In this document: positions 52,435 to 64,000 of the stretch, piece after piece
Layout: each line of letters opens with the position of its first letter
How positions within the stretch are numbered: the first letter of the stretch is position 1
Made by a program: the position numbers and the translations under genes
Assembly: GCA_963514095.1 (NCBI GenBank)
Contig: OY741271.1
Span: 14,724,772 to 14,788,771, forward strand
Direction of reading: 5' to 3'
From: Eutrigla gurnardus
Lineage: Eukaryota; Chordata; Actinopteri; Perciformes; Triglidae
Length of the DNA: 64,000 nt
Notes under the pieces: generated by a model
The model's input: only the letters and a program-made list of their open reading frames with translations
Told to the model about the DNA's origin: nothing
Database searches by the model: none

Positions 52435-52510
52435 GCCGTAGCTCAGCAGCTCCACACAGCCTCCCGTCATGCAGAGAACCAAGGTTCGACCCCGGCCAGT
52501 CGTACTCGCT
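52435..52510 (+). mobile_element. tRNA-derived SINE head
   Basis: A pol III A-box-like sequence (TAGCTCAGCAG, 52439-52449) is followed by a perfect B box (GGTTCGACCCC, 52483-52493) and then cggccagtcgtactcgctct. The spacing is shorter than in a functional tRNA and no acceptor stem closes, so this is a SINE head and not a tRNA gene. Confidence 0.55.
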
Positions 52511-54194
52511 CTCTTTATAAAGCCTGCCTGTCTCAGAGCAGCAACAGCACCGGAGCTAAATAAATCACAGCCAGTAAATGGCTCCGACTCCTCAGCAATT
52601 TCCTCAGCTATCATCAGTCTGTGGGGCCGGGACTGATAGCATGCTGTCACTCTCCTGCTACCTTGGAGGAGCTCAGTGCTGGCTTTTCTCTGCGCCTCCT
52701 GTTGTTCTGGGGACCGGGACAAAGATAACGGTGGTCAGAGGGCCGGCGAGTAGCTTAGAGGTGCGACTGGGGTTGCCATGCTGTGGCCTGGGGGGCCAGG
52801 AGAGCCTGGTGGCACCCTGACCTTGTGTTGGTGTAATGGCCGTTCGTGTGATAGATGGGCGTTGTCACAGCCTACACCTGCAGTGCCATTGGGGCTGTCC
52901 ACTCGCCCTGACACAGATGGATCGGCCCGTGTTTCCCCCTCCTCACCTCCGCTGTGTAATTAATCTCCAGTGCGAGTCTATGGAAGAGGATGCTGTGTGA
53001 CTCGGGGCTGCAGGCCGATCAACTCACCGGCGGGCAGCTTCCAAGGCCCCGAGGACAGGCGCCACCCGAGGAGTTGGCAAAAAGAAGATGTTTAAATGCC
53101 TCCTCCCTCACCTCCGTTATCACAAGAAGAGGCAGCGAAGTGTCCCAGAGTACAATATATCTCCGATGGAAATAGCATCTGTGTGAAGATTCAGCGGTAA
53201 CAGACCCTCTCTAACACTGCTATCAGGCCGGGTTCTCTCTATCTGTTGCTTCACCTGCACCACATGTTGTCTGCTCCATTTCACGAGATAAAAGCTGTGG
53301 GCTGAAACGCCTCCATGCAAATGAACATATCTGCTGCCATTCTTTATATTCTGTTTGACTTTATAAAAGACGACAAGGCGACATTACGGTGATGAGGATT
53401 GGTTCGACAAAGGGTTCACTTTTTGTCCATGTGTTTAAATTTTAAATCGTATTATTTCAGGAGGCAAGAATGTAATAAAGAGATGTATGAGCTCCAGTGG
53501 TGCCACAGTTATACTGGCTCTGCCAATCCAGCTTTCTCATACGACTGCATCCAGAAATGTTGCCATAAAATGTAATGGCGGGAAATGGTCGATGTCTCTA
53601 TAACGACACAAATGAACATGGCATCTTCTGAGCGTTGTGATCCAGAGGTTTGCAGGCAGTGTTTGTGATTTAGAGTATAAAACCCTCCTTCGGGGTGCAG
53701 CAGTGGGCTGCTAATCAGAGGCTCTGCTTAATCCCCCGGCTGTGGCGCTTTTCACCAGCTAAGAGCAGTGAGGTTATGGACAAACTGAAGCCCCCTTGAG
53801 ATGGAGGTGTGAAGCAAATCCAGGCAAATCACTGAGCTCCGAAATGAGCCAAACGGAGGGGGGAAATAAAAGGAGGCGTACAATGTGTTTTGTTTTTTTC
53901 TTTCTTAGGAGGGGAAAGTCTTCATAAAGCTTTAATACGGTGCAGAGGGACAGGTCAGTTTAATGAGGTGATGTGAAGCCTGGAAATGAATAGTGTTGTG
54001 ATATCCTGCAGCACAGCAAATAGAAGCACTGGGAGCCATTGAGCCTCAGAGCCTGAGGCTCAGTACTGCAGAGCAAACAGGCAGAGTGTTAGTTCACTAA
54101 ATGATGCAGAGTGGATGCTGGATAATCACCTCTCTGCTCGTAAATTCTCCTTTTAAAGGCAGGCCTCGTAGAAGAATCCACAGACTATAGTCTA

Positions 54195-54243
<49 letters not shown>

Positions 54244-55481
54244 TCTACTATATTAGAATAGATTATATCAATATACCTCCCAGATAATCACCTCACCATG
54301 TGATCCAAACAGACATTAAATTATAATTTATAATTAAAATAAATAAATTATAATCATCTGATTTCAGATGTCGTTGATGAGTAGAAGTGATGCGCGCCGC
54401 TCATCCCGATGATCCGCGTTCATGTCCATGTCTCTGGTGCAACAACACCCCGGGGTGACGGAGGAACAGCGTGCGGTTTAGTGGAGCCCTCCTCCCTCCC
54501 TGTAAGCCCTCAACCCCGGTGGCTGGCTGCAGATTTAATGGCTTTAGCAGCTGTTGAGGAAAGGCAGTGAGGGCTTGTGGCATATGCTCCGGTTAGAACA
54601 AAGACCAGCGAGCAGCCACACAAGCCTGAGCCACCGGGGCCGCATTCCAACATTAAACTGTGATTTGTCTCTTTGTTGTAGCGCTGTTGCTGCTCTTGTG
54701 TGCTGTTATTGGTGTATTTGGTCATTCCTCGCTAGTTTCTTGTGTGTTGTTTGCACGATAACCTACTGTATGTTTCCTGTGTGAGGTTTTACAGTAGGTG
54801 TGTAAACTGGGGATGGTGTGTTTCACATTTAAACGCTCTTGACAAGGCGGCCCTCTTTAGGGGCGCTGTTACCCTCCTACACGTCTGCTGGCTCTCTCCG
54901 GCCTCCATGATGCTGTTTGGATAGAAAGTGGTGCAGAGCGTCCTCTGGTGGAAGCAGGCACAAACAGCTCTCAGGGGGAAAGTTGCTCTATTTTTAAGCC
55001 AACATGCAAACAGACTTAGCTTTGACCATTTCCTCATTTTCAAAAGGGAGAGAAATACACACATTTGAATGAACTAATTTATGAGCATTTATTTATTTAA
55101 TTATTTGATTTGGCTCTGCTCTCCCTGTAAATGTGATCAGATTAGCTGAAGACTCATTAACTCGGGCAAACATGTGATCCTCAAAACTCAGGTTGGTTTT
55201 GTTGAACAGAATTTGTATCAGATTCCCTGAAGAGTATTGCTCTGCATCGTTATCATATTTAATGCTGCATACAGCATTGCACATATATAACAACCTGACA
55301 GATTGCAGATATTCTTTCTCTACACATTCGTCTGGCCCTCGCCGTCTGGTAACTTCTACAATTACCAGCTGTTGTGGACACACGCATGCTGATGTAAGTT
55401 GTATTGCAGTTTGCACAGTTGCCCTGTGCATATATGAGCTTCAACAGGCAGTATGTGTAAACAGTGATAAAGTTGTATTTC

Positions 55482-55485
<4 letters not shown>
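52511..55485. other. Intergenic sequence
   Basis: No gene recognised; a TTA microsatellite is listed separately. Minus and plus open frames in this interval are short. Confidence 0.55.
54195..54239. repeat. (TTA)15 microsatellite
   Basis: Uninterrupted TAT/ATT repeat of 45 bp. Confidence 0.95.
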
Positions 55486-55486
<1 letters not shown>

Positions 55487-55572
<86 letters not shown>

Positions 55573-55599
55573 CGCGCGCGTGTGTGCGTGTGTGTGTGT
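55487..55599. repeat. (TG)n-(CG)n-(TG)n compound repeat
   Basis: About 113 bp of strictly alternating purine-pyrimidine DNA with a (GC)8 core at about 55564-55580 between TG arms. Such sequence is the classical Z-DNA former. Confidence 0.95.
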
Positions 55600-55745
55600 T
55601 TTACTTGGTTTCTATCTGTTAGCAAACACGCTGTGGTGCCATGTTCTCCCACTCACTGCTGACAGAAACAGCTCTGTGACTGTGTGGGAGTCAAGTGTGG
55701 CAGGTCTCCCAAGTACAAGCTCCCTAAATCAAGGAAGCTGCTCTT

Positions 55746-55747
<2 letters not shown>

Positions 55748-55818
<71 letters not shown>
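55748..55818. repeat. (TG)35 microsatellite
   Basis: Uninterrupted TG run, 150 bp downstream of the compound repeat. Confidence 0.97.
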
Positions 55819-55819
<1 letters not shown>

Positions 55820-57652
55820 TGTAGGTGTGTATGTATAAAAGTAGGTATAAGCTGTCTCTTGCGTTGCCTGCTTGCCCTCATTAACAGGAAAAAAAGGTCC
55901 TTGCACTAGCTTCACTGCATGAGACATAAATGTTTAAACGAACCAAAAAGCTTTCATTGGAAGCCAATAAGATGGTGAACACCGGTGTCAGGGGAAGCGA
56001 GGAGGCAGCCTGCAAAGAGGAATGAATGGAAAATGAGAGCAAGCGAGAGGCCACTGGGTGAACAAAGGCTTATCGTTTGTAATCTCCACGAGTGTTGCTT
56101 GTCAGTCTCATCATGGCCGACCTTGTCTCGAGCTCTGCTATAAGCGTGACCCTCTGTCCCGACTTGGCTGAGCGGACCTGTCACACTCTGTTTGTCTGCG
56201 AGCCTCTCGCCCCACGCCGACCAACCAGCAGCGGCGCCTCTGTGTGTCTGCCTGGCTTGCTCCACAGTGTCACAGCATGAAGTGCATCTGAAGAGAAGTC
56301 GGTTACAACGGGGAGGAAAAGTGTCTCAAAGGAAGATCACATTTATTGACATTGCTTCATTTATTGCACTGCAGTGTTTTATACATGTGTGGGTGGTGGT
56401 AAACGGAGGCTGAAGGAACTAAAAGCTGATTTCTTTTAAACAGTTGTTTTATTTTACAACCCAAAGTAGCCAGTAGTTATTATAAAATGTCACACAACCG
56501 TTGATTGGGGGCATTCACACATGTCAGGCTCCAAAGAGGAAGTGATATGTTTTAGAAAAGACACCAAGTGAAATTTGCAAAAAGTGGTGTTAAACAAGAC
56601 CATGGTTTGATTTTGACTAAACGTCTTGGAAACCCGTTTTGAGATGACAATCAGAAGATAGTGATGATTAAAGTATTTTTTTTAAGTAAGTGGGTAAGTT
56701 TGGAGATATCTGGAAAAACTAAATATAACTCAATTTGCAAGATAGTGAACATCGGCCTTTTCTACACAAAAAAATAATTAAAGTAATACTATTTAGAAAT
56801 AAAATCCTTTGAAGACAAGCTACTGTACACATAATCTTCCACCAAACTGACCTCAGATCTTTGTTGTTTCTGTTCTTGTCAGTGATTGGCCAGCAGAGGG
56901 TGCCAGAGCAAAAGCTCAGCTCATATGTTTTAAAAATGTATTCAGTATTTCAGTGACTGAACAACAGAGCATAATAGGGTCATTCCGTGTCATTTCATCA
57001 AATTTCTGAAAATCTTCCCACCTGACCATCTCAGAATGTCCTGAAAAAATTCAAGTACAAAGACACACTTGTTAGTAGGACAAATCCAAAATATTAGGTC
57101 TCTACTGTCAACAGTTTTCTCATGAAACATCATTGAATGAAGGGTAGTTTAGACGGTTTTTGGCATCATACTCTGAAAAGCCATTTTTAAACAGCAATAT
57201 CTGGAAAACTATCTCACATGTGGCCTTCAAATTTTCTACAGTGTATATCTGTTACTAATAGCCTCCAGACATGGAATATCAGGGGTGTAGCTCAATGATA
57301 ACCTAGTATGGTAGGTACTTAAAATGTGACTTGTTGAAATAAAGTAGTACATTTGAAGAGTGGCTGAGCTCCCATTTTTACAGATAAAATACTTCTATCA
57401 TTTCTGCCTCTATCTCTGGGATTAGCTTAAACATTCTACAAAATATGGTCTCTCTTAGATTATTAGTTTCACAGATATTAAGGCTAAAAAATGGAAGTAA
57501 ACACATCTTTGCCCAACTTCAGAGTCATATTCCAAAAAACTGACGACAAGTATCAGGTCCAAACTTACTTTTTTTTTGAAAGATCATATTCTTGTTAAAA
57601 TCATATTAAAACATCGGGAGGGTGTTTTGCCTCAATTTGTCGCAGTGATTTG
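55819..57652. other. Intergenic sequence with repeat-like segment
   Basis: From about 56983 (gggtcattccgtgtcatttc) to 57640 the text resembles non-coding transposon interior, but no paired terminal repeat was found. No gene recognised. Confidence 0.45.
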
Positions 57653-58221
57653 TTAAAGGAGTCATCACCTGGTTTTATACGTATCCAGCCCCCCTTGGAT
57701 CGCTTTGGATCAATTCGTAAAACTTATTAGAAAAAAAAAAAAAAATTTTAATCAAACATTGAGCTTGTTCTGACCCTTTTTCGTACCGCGATTTTATCAC
57801 GCGAGATTACGCGCGAGGTTTTGACTGGTCCGGATGTGCATTGTATAATATGTAATGAGGCGCGCGTTGATTCGCCGCAGGAAGGACAGAGCCGGGGGGG
57901 CTTGCCTGCATGCAGACTCCAAAACATAATGGCGGCGCTTCGGCGATTTCAGGTAGCGGACGGGGCGGGGTTGGGTGGTGAAAGAGGGGTGGGCTTATGC
58001 AAGTAGCCGCCACGGTGACGTCACCGAAGGCGCAGAATCAAAATCTCGTGCTTTAGGAATGCACACCCTTGTGTGCTATTCCTGTTCGGAAAAAGAGCAG
58101 AAGCGAAAAAACGGCGCCACTTTCAAACTCCAGCCTTTCAGGCAAGTTTCAACTGAGGTCAAACACAGATATGCATGTTTTAACAAGAGAAATTGCGATT
58201 TCCGGGTGATGACTCCTTTAA
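57653..58221. mobile_element. 569-bp non-autonomous DNA transposon with perfect 17-bp ends (TTAA type)
   Basis: The left end TTAAAGGAGTCATCACC (57653-57669) is the exact reverse complement of the right end GGTGATGACTCCTTTAA (58205-58221). Both edges carry TTAA, the target duplication used by piggyBac and Kolobok elements. The interior has no transposase but is unusually CpG-rich (57780-58120) and includes a promoter-like segment with ATGGCGGCG and a GTAGCG donor-like site (57929-57955). Superfamily is undecided; TTAA could belong to the ends or to the duplication. Confidence 0.8.
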
Positions 58222-61200
58222 AATCCTGATATTTGTGGCCGGTTTTGGTACTGCATGTCCTAACAGCCTACCAGTAAACATCACAGCAGGGCATTTCAAT
58301 TGTGTTTTTTACCATTTACCAAAGACTTACATGTGACTAAATGCTACTGATAAATGTAGCCTCACAAAAACATTCAAATGTAGCACAGTTGTAGAGGCAA
58401 TAAGTCCTTGGATGTGAGTTAAACATGGTGAAAGCAGCTTTTAATGTCTGAACAGGACAACACTTGTCAGAACAGTCATTTCGCCTTCACATTAAAAGCA
58501 AACCAACGAATGCATATTTTACATTGAAATCTAACCGGAAGTGATCGGCGGTGATCAGAAATGGCGACGCATCACCTGCTGCTGCCGCTACCTGCCTGGC
58601 AGGTGTTCGATGCCAAGCTGGTGCAGAATGTTCGCGTTTGAAATTGGTGAATGAAACAATGAATTGCCGTTTATCGACAAACGGTGAGTAACCACACCAA
58701 TAAAGGCCATAAATACCAAACACGCTCATGATTTTCATAGTCAATTAATCATTTCAGAGTCCCAACATCACACAGGAGCAAGCGTTACAAAAACAAACAA
58801 ACAAAAAACAAACAAAAAACGCTTTTACAGAGTTCAGGCAGAAATCTGGAGCAGGCCAGGGTCTCGGCTTCCGTCTGCTTTTGTTGTGGTAGTGTTGGTA
58901 GTATTAGCAGTACTACTAAGCCACAGATGGATCTATCTCAGAAAGCAGTCAATGTTGAGCAGGGTCACACCACGGTGGACACACTACCGCCAGACTACCG
59001 GATATGACCCTGGGAATGATCCTGGGAAGAGTTGCGTTACAAACAATAGAAATGCAGGTTTTAATCAATTTCTTGAATCAATAGTCGGCCGCCTTAATAA
59101 TACTAGCAGTAGGCGTTAAACAGGATCAGGTTCCACCATGAGGCAGGGGAACCTGCGGGGAGAGAGAGCAGCTCAGTGTTTCATTATAAAACTAGGCCTA
59201 TAGTAACAGAACTAAGATCCGGTCCAGGGCAAAACTGAGCCAGCATGAAGTATAAGCGACGTCAAACACGCACTGCAGCACTCTGGACCAGCCTATTACG
59301 TTGTTCTATTACTTTATACATTTCTATTTCTATTTCAATGTACTTTATATGTTTGACCTTTTATCCATTATAATATTAAAGCATATTTATAACGATTATA
59401 ATTCGTTGTAGAATTTAAAAAAAAAAAAAAAAGTTTGCATATTTTATATTATTATATTATATATATATATTATATTATATATTATAATTCGTAGAATAAA
59501 ATAAAAAAACTAAAACGTTTCCATATTCTGTCAGTTGGGAGACGAGATGTCCGTGTCTCTCCACAAGATGGAGCTCCAACCAAATGCTTTTGTTTTGGGT
59601 GCGTTGGTTCTTGTTACTCTTCCTTCTAGTTGAGGACCAGGAAACACTCATGCCGGGATTACACCATACAGTAGGTGGCGCTAGTGATTTATCATCACAG
59701 AGTTAAGACCTTGTAAACTACATAAATGGAGGCTTCAGCTTTGAATAAACAGACATCATCGTCATCATAAATACTTTAAATGTTTCCGTTGATTAACTAA
59801 AGTTAGTTTGCTCAAATTCATCATCACCTCCATAACCAACGTCCTTAATGGTTTACAGTAATGTCATATTAATGAGTTTGATTGTTATTACTACCTTGTA
59901 CTGAACTTTGACCTCGGTTGTCGATCCTTAACAATACTTAAATATAGCATTCATGAGAGCATTTCACTGCCAAAAATCCATCATCACCCCATCTTGGTCA
60001 TTTTTACTCAATAAAAGAAGTATTTCAATTAAGTCTTATCAACCATTAAAGTAAAGACATTATTTCCAAGCAGTAAAATGTATTTATAACCAAACGAATA
60101 TCATATAGTTGTGTCAAACAGATTCTAGCAGGATTTAATTTGCTTTCAGAGGTGAATTTCAAAGTGGCCACCTCACAGTCTCGAGTCAGAAAATCACCGC
60201 TATGCTGAAGAGAGGATTATAGTCATTTCCACACAGATTGGTCTGTAGGAGGAGAGTGGGGTGGAATCTGTATGTGTGTGTGTGTTTGCATGTTTATGAG
60301 TGATGGGGGGGGGGGGGTCATCATCATTCATTATAATGAAGTCTTCGCCCTTTCACCTCTCCCACAGTTGCTCGCCTCGCACCTGATGTTTACTGGTTCC
60401 AATGGGAGGAAAGTCCAAGCAGATCTACCTGAAAACCTCAACCAACACACGTCAGAATGTAGATGGCTGTCGTAAGGTACCGTAAAACAGATACTTGTAG
60501 CCACTAATAATTCCTCGCTACATTGAATATGAGATATCAGCCTGATTATCCAATTAATTAGAGCAATACTAAGAGACTTCTTGCATCGTTGGCATCCATT
60601 TGACATCTTGCAGAGTAGCTGCTGAGGGTTTTACCAGAAACTAACTGGATAATCCAGATTTATTATCAGTTAGCGTTGCCTAATTCACATGATTTGATTA
60701 TATGAAGCAAGCTTGCGATAATCCCGTTGAGGATCCCGTTAAGTAAAAAGTCTCTGATAACATCCCTGATGCTGTGCATTAGTTTCTTTTCTTTTATATA
60801 TTTTTTATATTTTATTTGTGCAAAGCTCTGTTTTTCTGATGCCGCTAATATCACTCTTAGAAGTAAATCATTTATTAATTGCTTGTCCAGTCATTAATCA
60901 GGAGTTAAGTGTAAATATTAACTATCGCCGGAAAAATGCATCCAAGCAAGTTCATGCATTTATATTGAGATGATATCAGGTCCCTTCCAGACCATCTTTT
61001 GATTATAAATGTTAGGCTTAGTTTTATTCTCTAAAAATAAACTAGATGATGTGAATCTCACATTGGAAAGCGTGACGGAGACCAAAAGCAATGCCGGGTT
61101 CCCCACAGGCGTGAGGATAATCACACCTGACCAGAGGGGTTTGAAATGAGATAATCCCCGTACCTAGATCTGTCTCATCAAGGCCACAAAGGTGTCAGGG

Positions 61201-62050
61201 GAGTTAATGTTGTGGAGGTAAACCTTTGGAAAGATTCAACTTGTTTGATTTTCCTTGAGGAAAAAAAAAAATCCTTGGAATTGTGCTTTACGTTTTGATT
61301 GATTGGAGGCAACTTTCCTTTGGTGAGGATGAGCGGTGGATTAAGGTATGACAACAGACCACTTCCTCTCTGACCCTCCACCCATCTTTGTCTGCAGCGC
61401 TGTGCGCTCCAACTAACAGAGCTAAAAAGTTTTAGAAACGGTGATAACTACACCAACTGATAAGAATGAATACATAAATATACTCGGGTGAATTGGCTCC
61501 ATGTACTTCCCATCTTGATAATGATGTATTTGCAGCATATTGTATACATGGTTTTTGATAGGGCCCTGCGGTACCTTTAACCACGGCTAACGAGAGAAAT
61601 GTTGCCTTTAGCCACCCAATATCTCAAATAACGCTGCTAGAATCACTCAAAGCCTTCTATCGTATTGATTTTTTATATGATATCTATGTTATTCTTACAG
61701 AGAGAGATTTTCTTTCACTTCAGGTTACCTGATAACTAGTGTTTGGAAGTATTTCCACAATTAGCCGCGTGCGGCTGAGGATGTGATGCGCGCTTCTGAG
61801 GATGTGCATTTGGTTTTGTTTTTGCTCGTGTTCATGCGTTAGTGTATGCATGCAGCCATACGTTGTAGTCTGCGCTCCAGTGTGAACAAGTGTGTACTTG
61901 TGTGTTGCGGGTGATGTTGGCTTCCTGAGGCTGATTACCACCCTCTTCCCAGCGTCTTGTTTTTGCCCGTCTCTCCGCCTTTGTGGAAGTTGTGTGGGCA
62001 CCCTCTGGATTGCCTCACCGCCGAAGCATGCCGGACCCTGTTATCCAGCT
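58222..62050. other. Intergenic sequence
   Basis: AT-rich with no recognised gene. Contains a GC-rich 100-bp patch (58530-58640) with a short open frame, an A-run and AT palindromes (59409-59500), and a G run (60306-60317). Confidence 0.5.
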
Positions 62051-62109
62051 ATCCATCTGTGTTATTGATTTTTTTCCCTCTTTGTAGAGTTTCATCTTTC
62101 CTCCACTTT

Positions 62110-62640
62110 TCTATAGAACGATGGAGAGGGAGGGAGAGCGAGAGAGAAAGGAGGGGCGAGCGAGGGGGCAGAGCAGAGATCTGAGAGCTGGTGGAAGAGG
62201 GGGGTAGGAGGGCTGAAGCGTTGGAGGAGCCGAGCAGCGGTGGGGCTTCTGAGGCTAGGGGTGTAAGAGGTTGTGGGGGGGGGGGCACTCAGCCTGGACT
62301 ATGGATGGGTAGAGAGAAAGAGGCACTCTTGAAGTGTTGGAGCTTTTTTTCTCTTTCTCTCTTCGTTTCTCTTCATTCTCTTGGGAGCGCCCCCTTCCTC
62401 CTCCTCCTCCTCCTCTTCTTCCTCCTCCATCCTGCTCCAAGGCGCCTCTGGTACACACACTCGCCGCCGCCGCCACCCCCCTCCCCCTCTCCTTCTCCCC
62501 TCCTCCTCCTCCTCCTCCTCCTCCTCAGCCTCTTGTTCCGTCCGCCTGCCTGCCGTCTCTCCTTCCCGGGGGGCTTGGACAGTGCTGGCGGCGCAGCCGT
62601 GATTTGCAGGAGATTTGTCTAAGTGAGAAGCAATTAGTGC
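62110..62640. promoter_or_regulatory. Purine-rich then pyrimidine-rich block, candidate promoter or 5' UTR
   Basis: Purine-rich + strand (about 62120-62300, GAGAGG/GGAG) switches to pyrimidine-rich (62345-62530) with (CCT)n repeats at 62394-62430 and 62498-62526, and GCC repeats near 62462-62475. Open frames here are low-complexity products of these repeats. The pattern resembles GC-rich 5' UTRs, but no coding start can be defended. Confidence 0.3.
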
Positions 62641-63412
62641 GCCTAAGCACCGTTAATGTATGCATGCTGGGGCCACCGCAACCCCTCCTGCTTGGCAGTG
62701 CCAGGCCAGGCCAGACCAGGGCACCGTTGGCTTACTCTCTCTCCGTCTCCCCTTGTCTCTTTTAATTTGCAGACCGTCATCTTGCTCTCACTCCGCTTCA
62801 GACGACCCAGCCATCTCTCTGATTCTATTACCACAATTATTAGTAGACCAGTAGTTTGTGTTATTATTTTTACTTTATTGAACTATATCCATCCTCCCTC
62901 CGGTCTAGAAGCTTCTCTGAATAGTGGGTTTCATCTTTTCCTATATATGTTTCCATTGTAGATTTGGTGGCGGCTGCAGTAAGTCAACGATGGTGAGCGG
63001 TAGCATAATTTGAGGAGAATGCACCTAAAATGAACACACATGCACCTCACAAACACACCAGCACAACAAAGTGGAACAGTGGTGGGTGGTAGGATTCCCT
63101 TTGATACCTGCGGTGTAGAAAAGCTTGTTTGCGAGAGCGCAACCATGAGGGAAGTTCTGCATGCTGCGTCTCCCCGACTACTTGAAGATGAACTTTGGCC
63201 TTTTCTACACGTTCATTCTCTCTCTCACTCAGACAAAAACAAGATTAAGTCTGCTCATCTTTACGCAGCACTGACTGACTTCCAAGTGGGAGCCTACACG
63301 GACCGTGGGTGGTTTTGGAGCGAGGTGCTCGTTAATTAAAGATAGGCTAATTACTGGCGCTTCTTAGCCTGGCTTTTGCGGCACTGATAAGAGGATAATC
63401 CTGGAGAGAAAG
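62641..63412. other. Intergenic sequence
   Basis: No recognised gene; an open frame at 63040-63339 has no recognisable domain. Confidence 0.5.
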
Positions 63413-63464
63413 GCGGAGATCGAACCCGTCCCCGGTAGACCGGGCCTCCTGCTCGACTGAAGTG
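63413..63464 (-). mobile_element. tRNA-derived SINE fragment (minus strand)
   Basis: On the minus strand a D-arm-like AGTCGAGCAGGAGG is followed by a pol III B box (GGGTTCGATCTCC, 63415-63427). The fold is incomplete, so this is a tRNA-related SINE relic, not a tRNA gene. It abuts a 24-C run. Confidence 0.45.
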
Positions 63465-63470
63465 GAAGAA

Positions 63471-63494
63471 CCCCCCCCCCCCCCCCCCCCCCCC
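63471..63494. repeat. Poly(C)24 tract
   Basis: Twenty-four consecutive C residues followed by gctcccccc; i-motif/G-quadruplex-prone and likely error-prone in sequencing. Confidence 0.95.
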
Positions 63495-64000
63495 GCTCCC
63501 CCCCTCACTCCTCCAACCCCCTGTCCTGTCTCTGCTTCTTTAAAGAGCAGGACTCACAACCGGAGTATAGAATATTCAAGCAGGCTGCACTTCAGCAGGA
63601 GGAAGCCTACATAAAAGACATTAGCTGTCACTTGTTAGGCCGGAGGTTTCTGAAGCTATTTTAAAGCTGCAACTACTGATTTAGCTGAATTTGTCTGAGA
63701 AAAAGCATAATGGTGTCGTGTGATGTAACAATGACTTTCTGATTCCTGTATGAGATTTCTCCGGTTTCCTGTGGGGAAAAGTTCAACATTAGCCATAGAG
63801 CTACATCCCCCAAACAGTTTAGTGCCTTGCTCAAACATGCTTGTGTCCATCCCTTCATTTAGATGCTTAATGGTCTAATTAACTTGTTTATCCATTGCAG
63901 CATTTCCTCATTCCACATAGACGAACACACATGCAGGCATGTAAATAATCATATGTATTAATCCACCTCACGCTCACATGACTGAAAAGTTTCATGACCC
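63495..64000. other. Intergenic sequence to the window end
   Basis: Nothing recognised. Confidence 0.5.

Noticed and set aside
62191..62765. Overlapping 143-codon frames
   Set aside because: They consist of poly-Ser/Leu/Pro from CCT and GCC repeats; coding status cannot be defended.

Overview
This is a vertebrate nuclear locus, almost certainly from a teleost fish: compact exons sit in long introns rich in (TG)n microsatellites and in decayed repeats of types I know from fish (LINE tails, 'agggctgcaac' elements, tRNA-derived SINE remnants). There is one recognisable protein-coding gene, the 3' two thirds of RERE (arginine-glutamic acid dipeptide repeats, atrophin-2), a nuclear receptor and HDAC co-regulator, on the + strand. 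Nineteen coding exons from 9279 to 44658 join with matching splice phases into 4197 nt (1398 codons plus stop). They run from the middle of the BAH domain through ELM2, SANT and the GATA-type zinc finger to the atrophin C-terminus. The N-terminal exons lie to the left of the window. I cannot decide from this window which teleost paralogue (rerea or rereb) it is, although the full atrophin C-terminus is present.

Layout. 1-9278: intron with long TG repeats and an interspersed repeat. 9279-12246: three BAH exons. 12247-17148: intron containing a CpG-rich island with an alternative first exon (ATG at 14525 or 14534, donor at 14560). Its phase fits exon D at 17149, so it would make a BAH-less RERE starting at ELM2. 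17149-20122: ELM2 and early SANT exons. 20123-37962: two large introns (about 7.9 and 9.9 kb) flanking a small SANT exon. 37963-44658: dense cluster of twelve exons (end of SANT, zinc finger, acidic/Ser region, the 1382-nt proline-rich exon, RE/ER-dipeptide repeats and C-terminus). 44659 to about 46775: 3' UTR with a poly(A) signal. About 46776-64000: intergenic sequence in which I recognise no coding exon. It holds several CpG-rich or purine-rich patches, two very long TG tracts, and a 569-bp non-autonomous DNA transposon with perfect 17-bp inverted ends and TTAA at both edges (57653-58221).

The full-length and short transcripts would share ELM2, SANT, zinc finger and atrophin regions and differ only in the BAH module, so the intronic promoter would give a chromatin co-regulator without its BAH reader. 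That alternative promoter is the most interesting observation here. I found no prokaryote-type operon, CRISPR array, phage or toxin system, and nothing that amounts to an entirely new multi-gene system.
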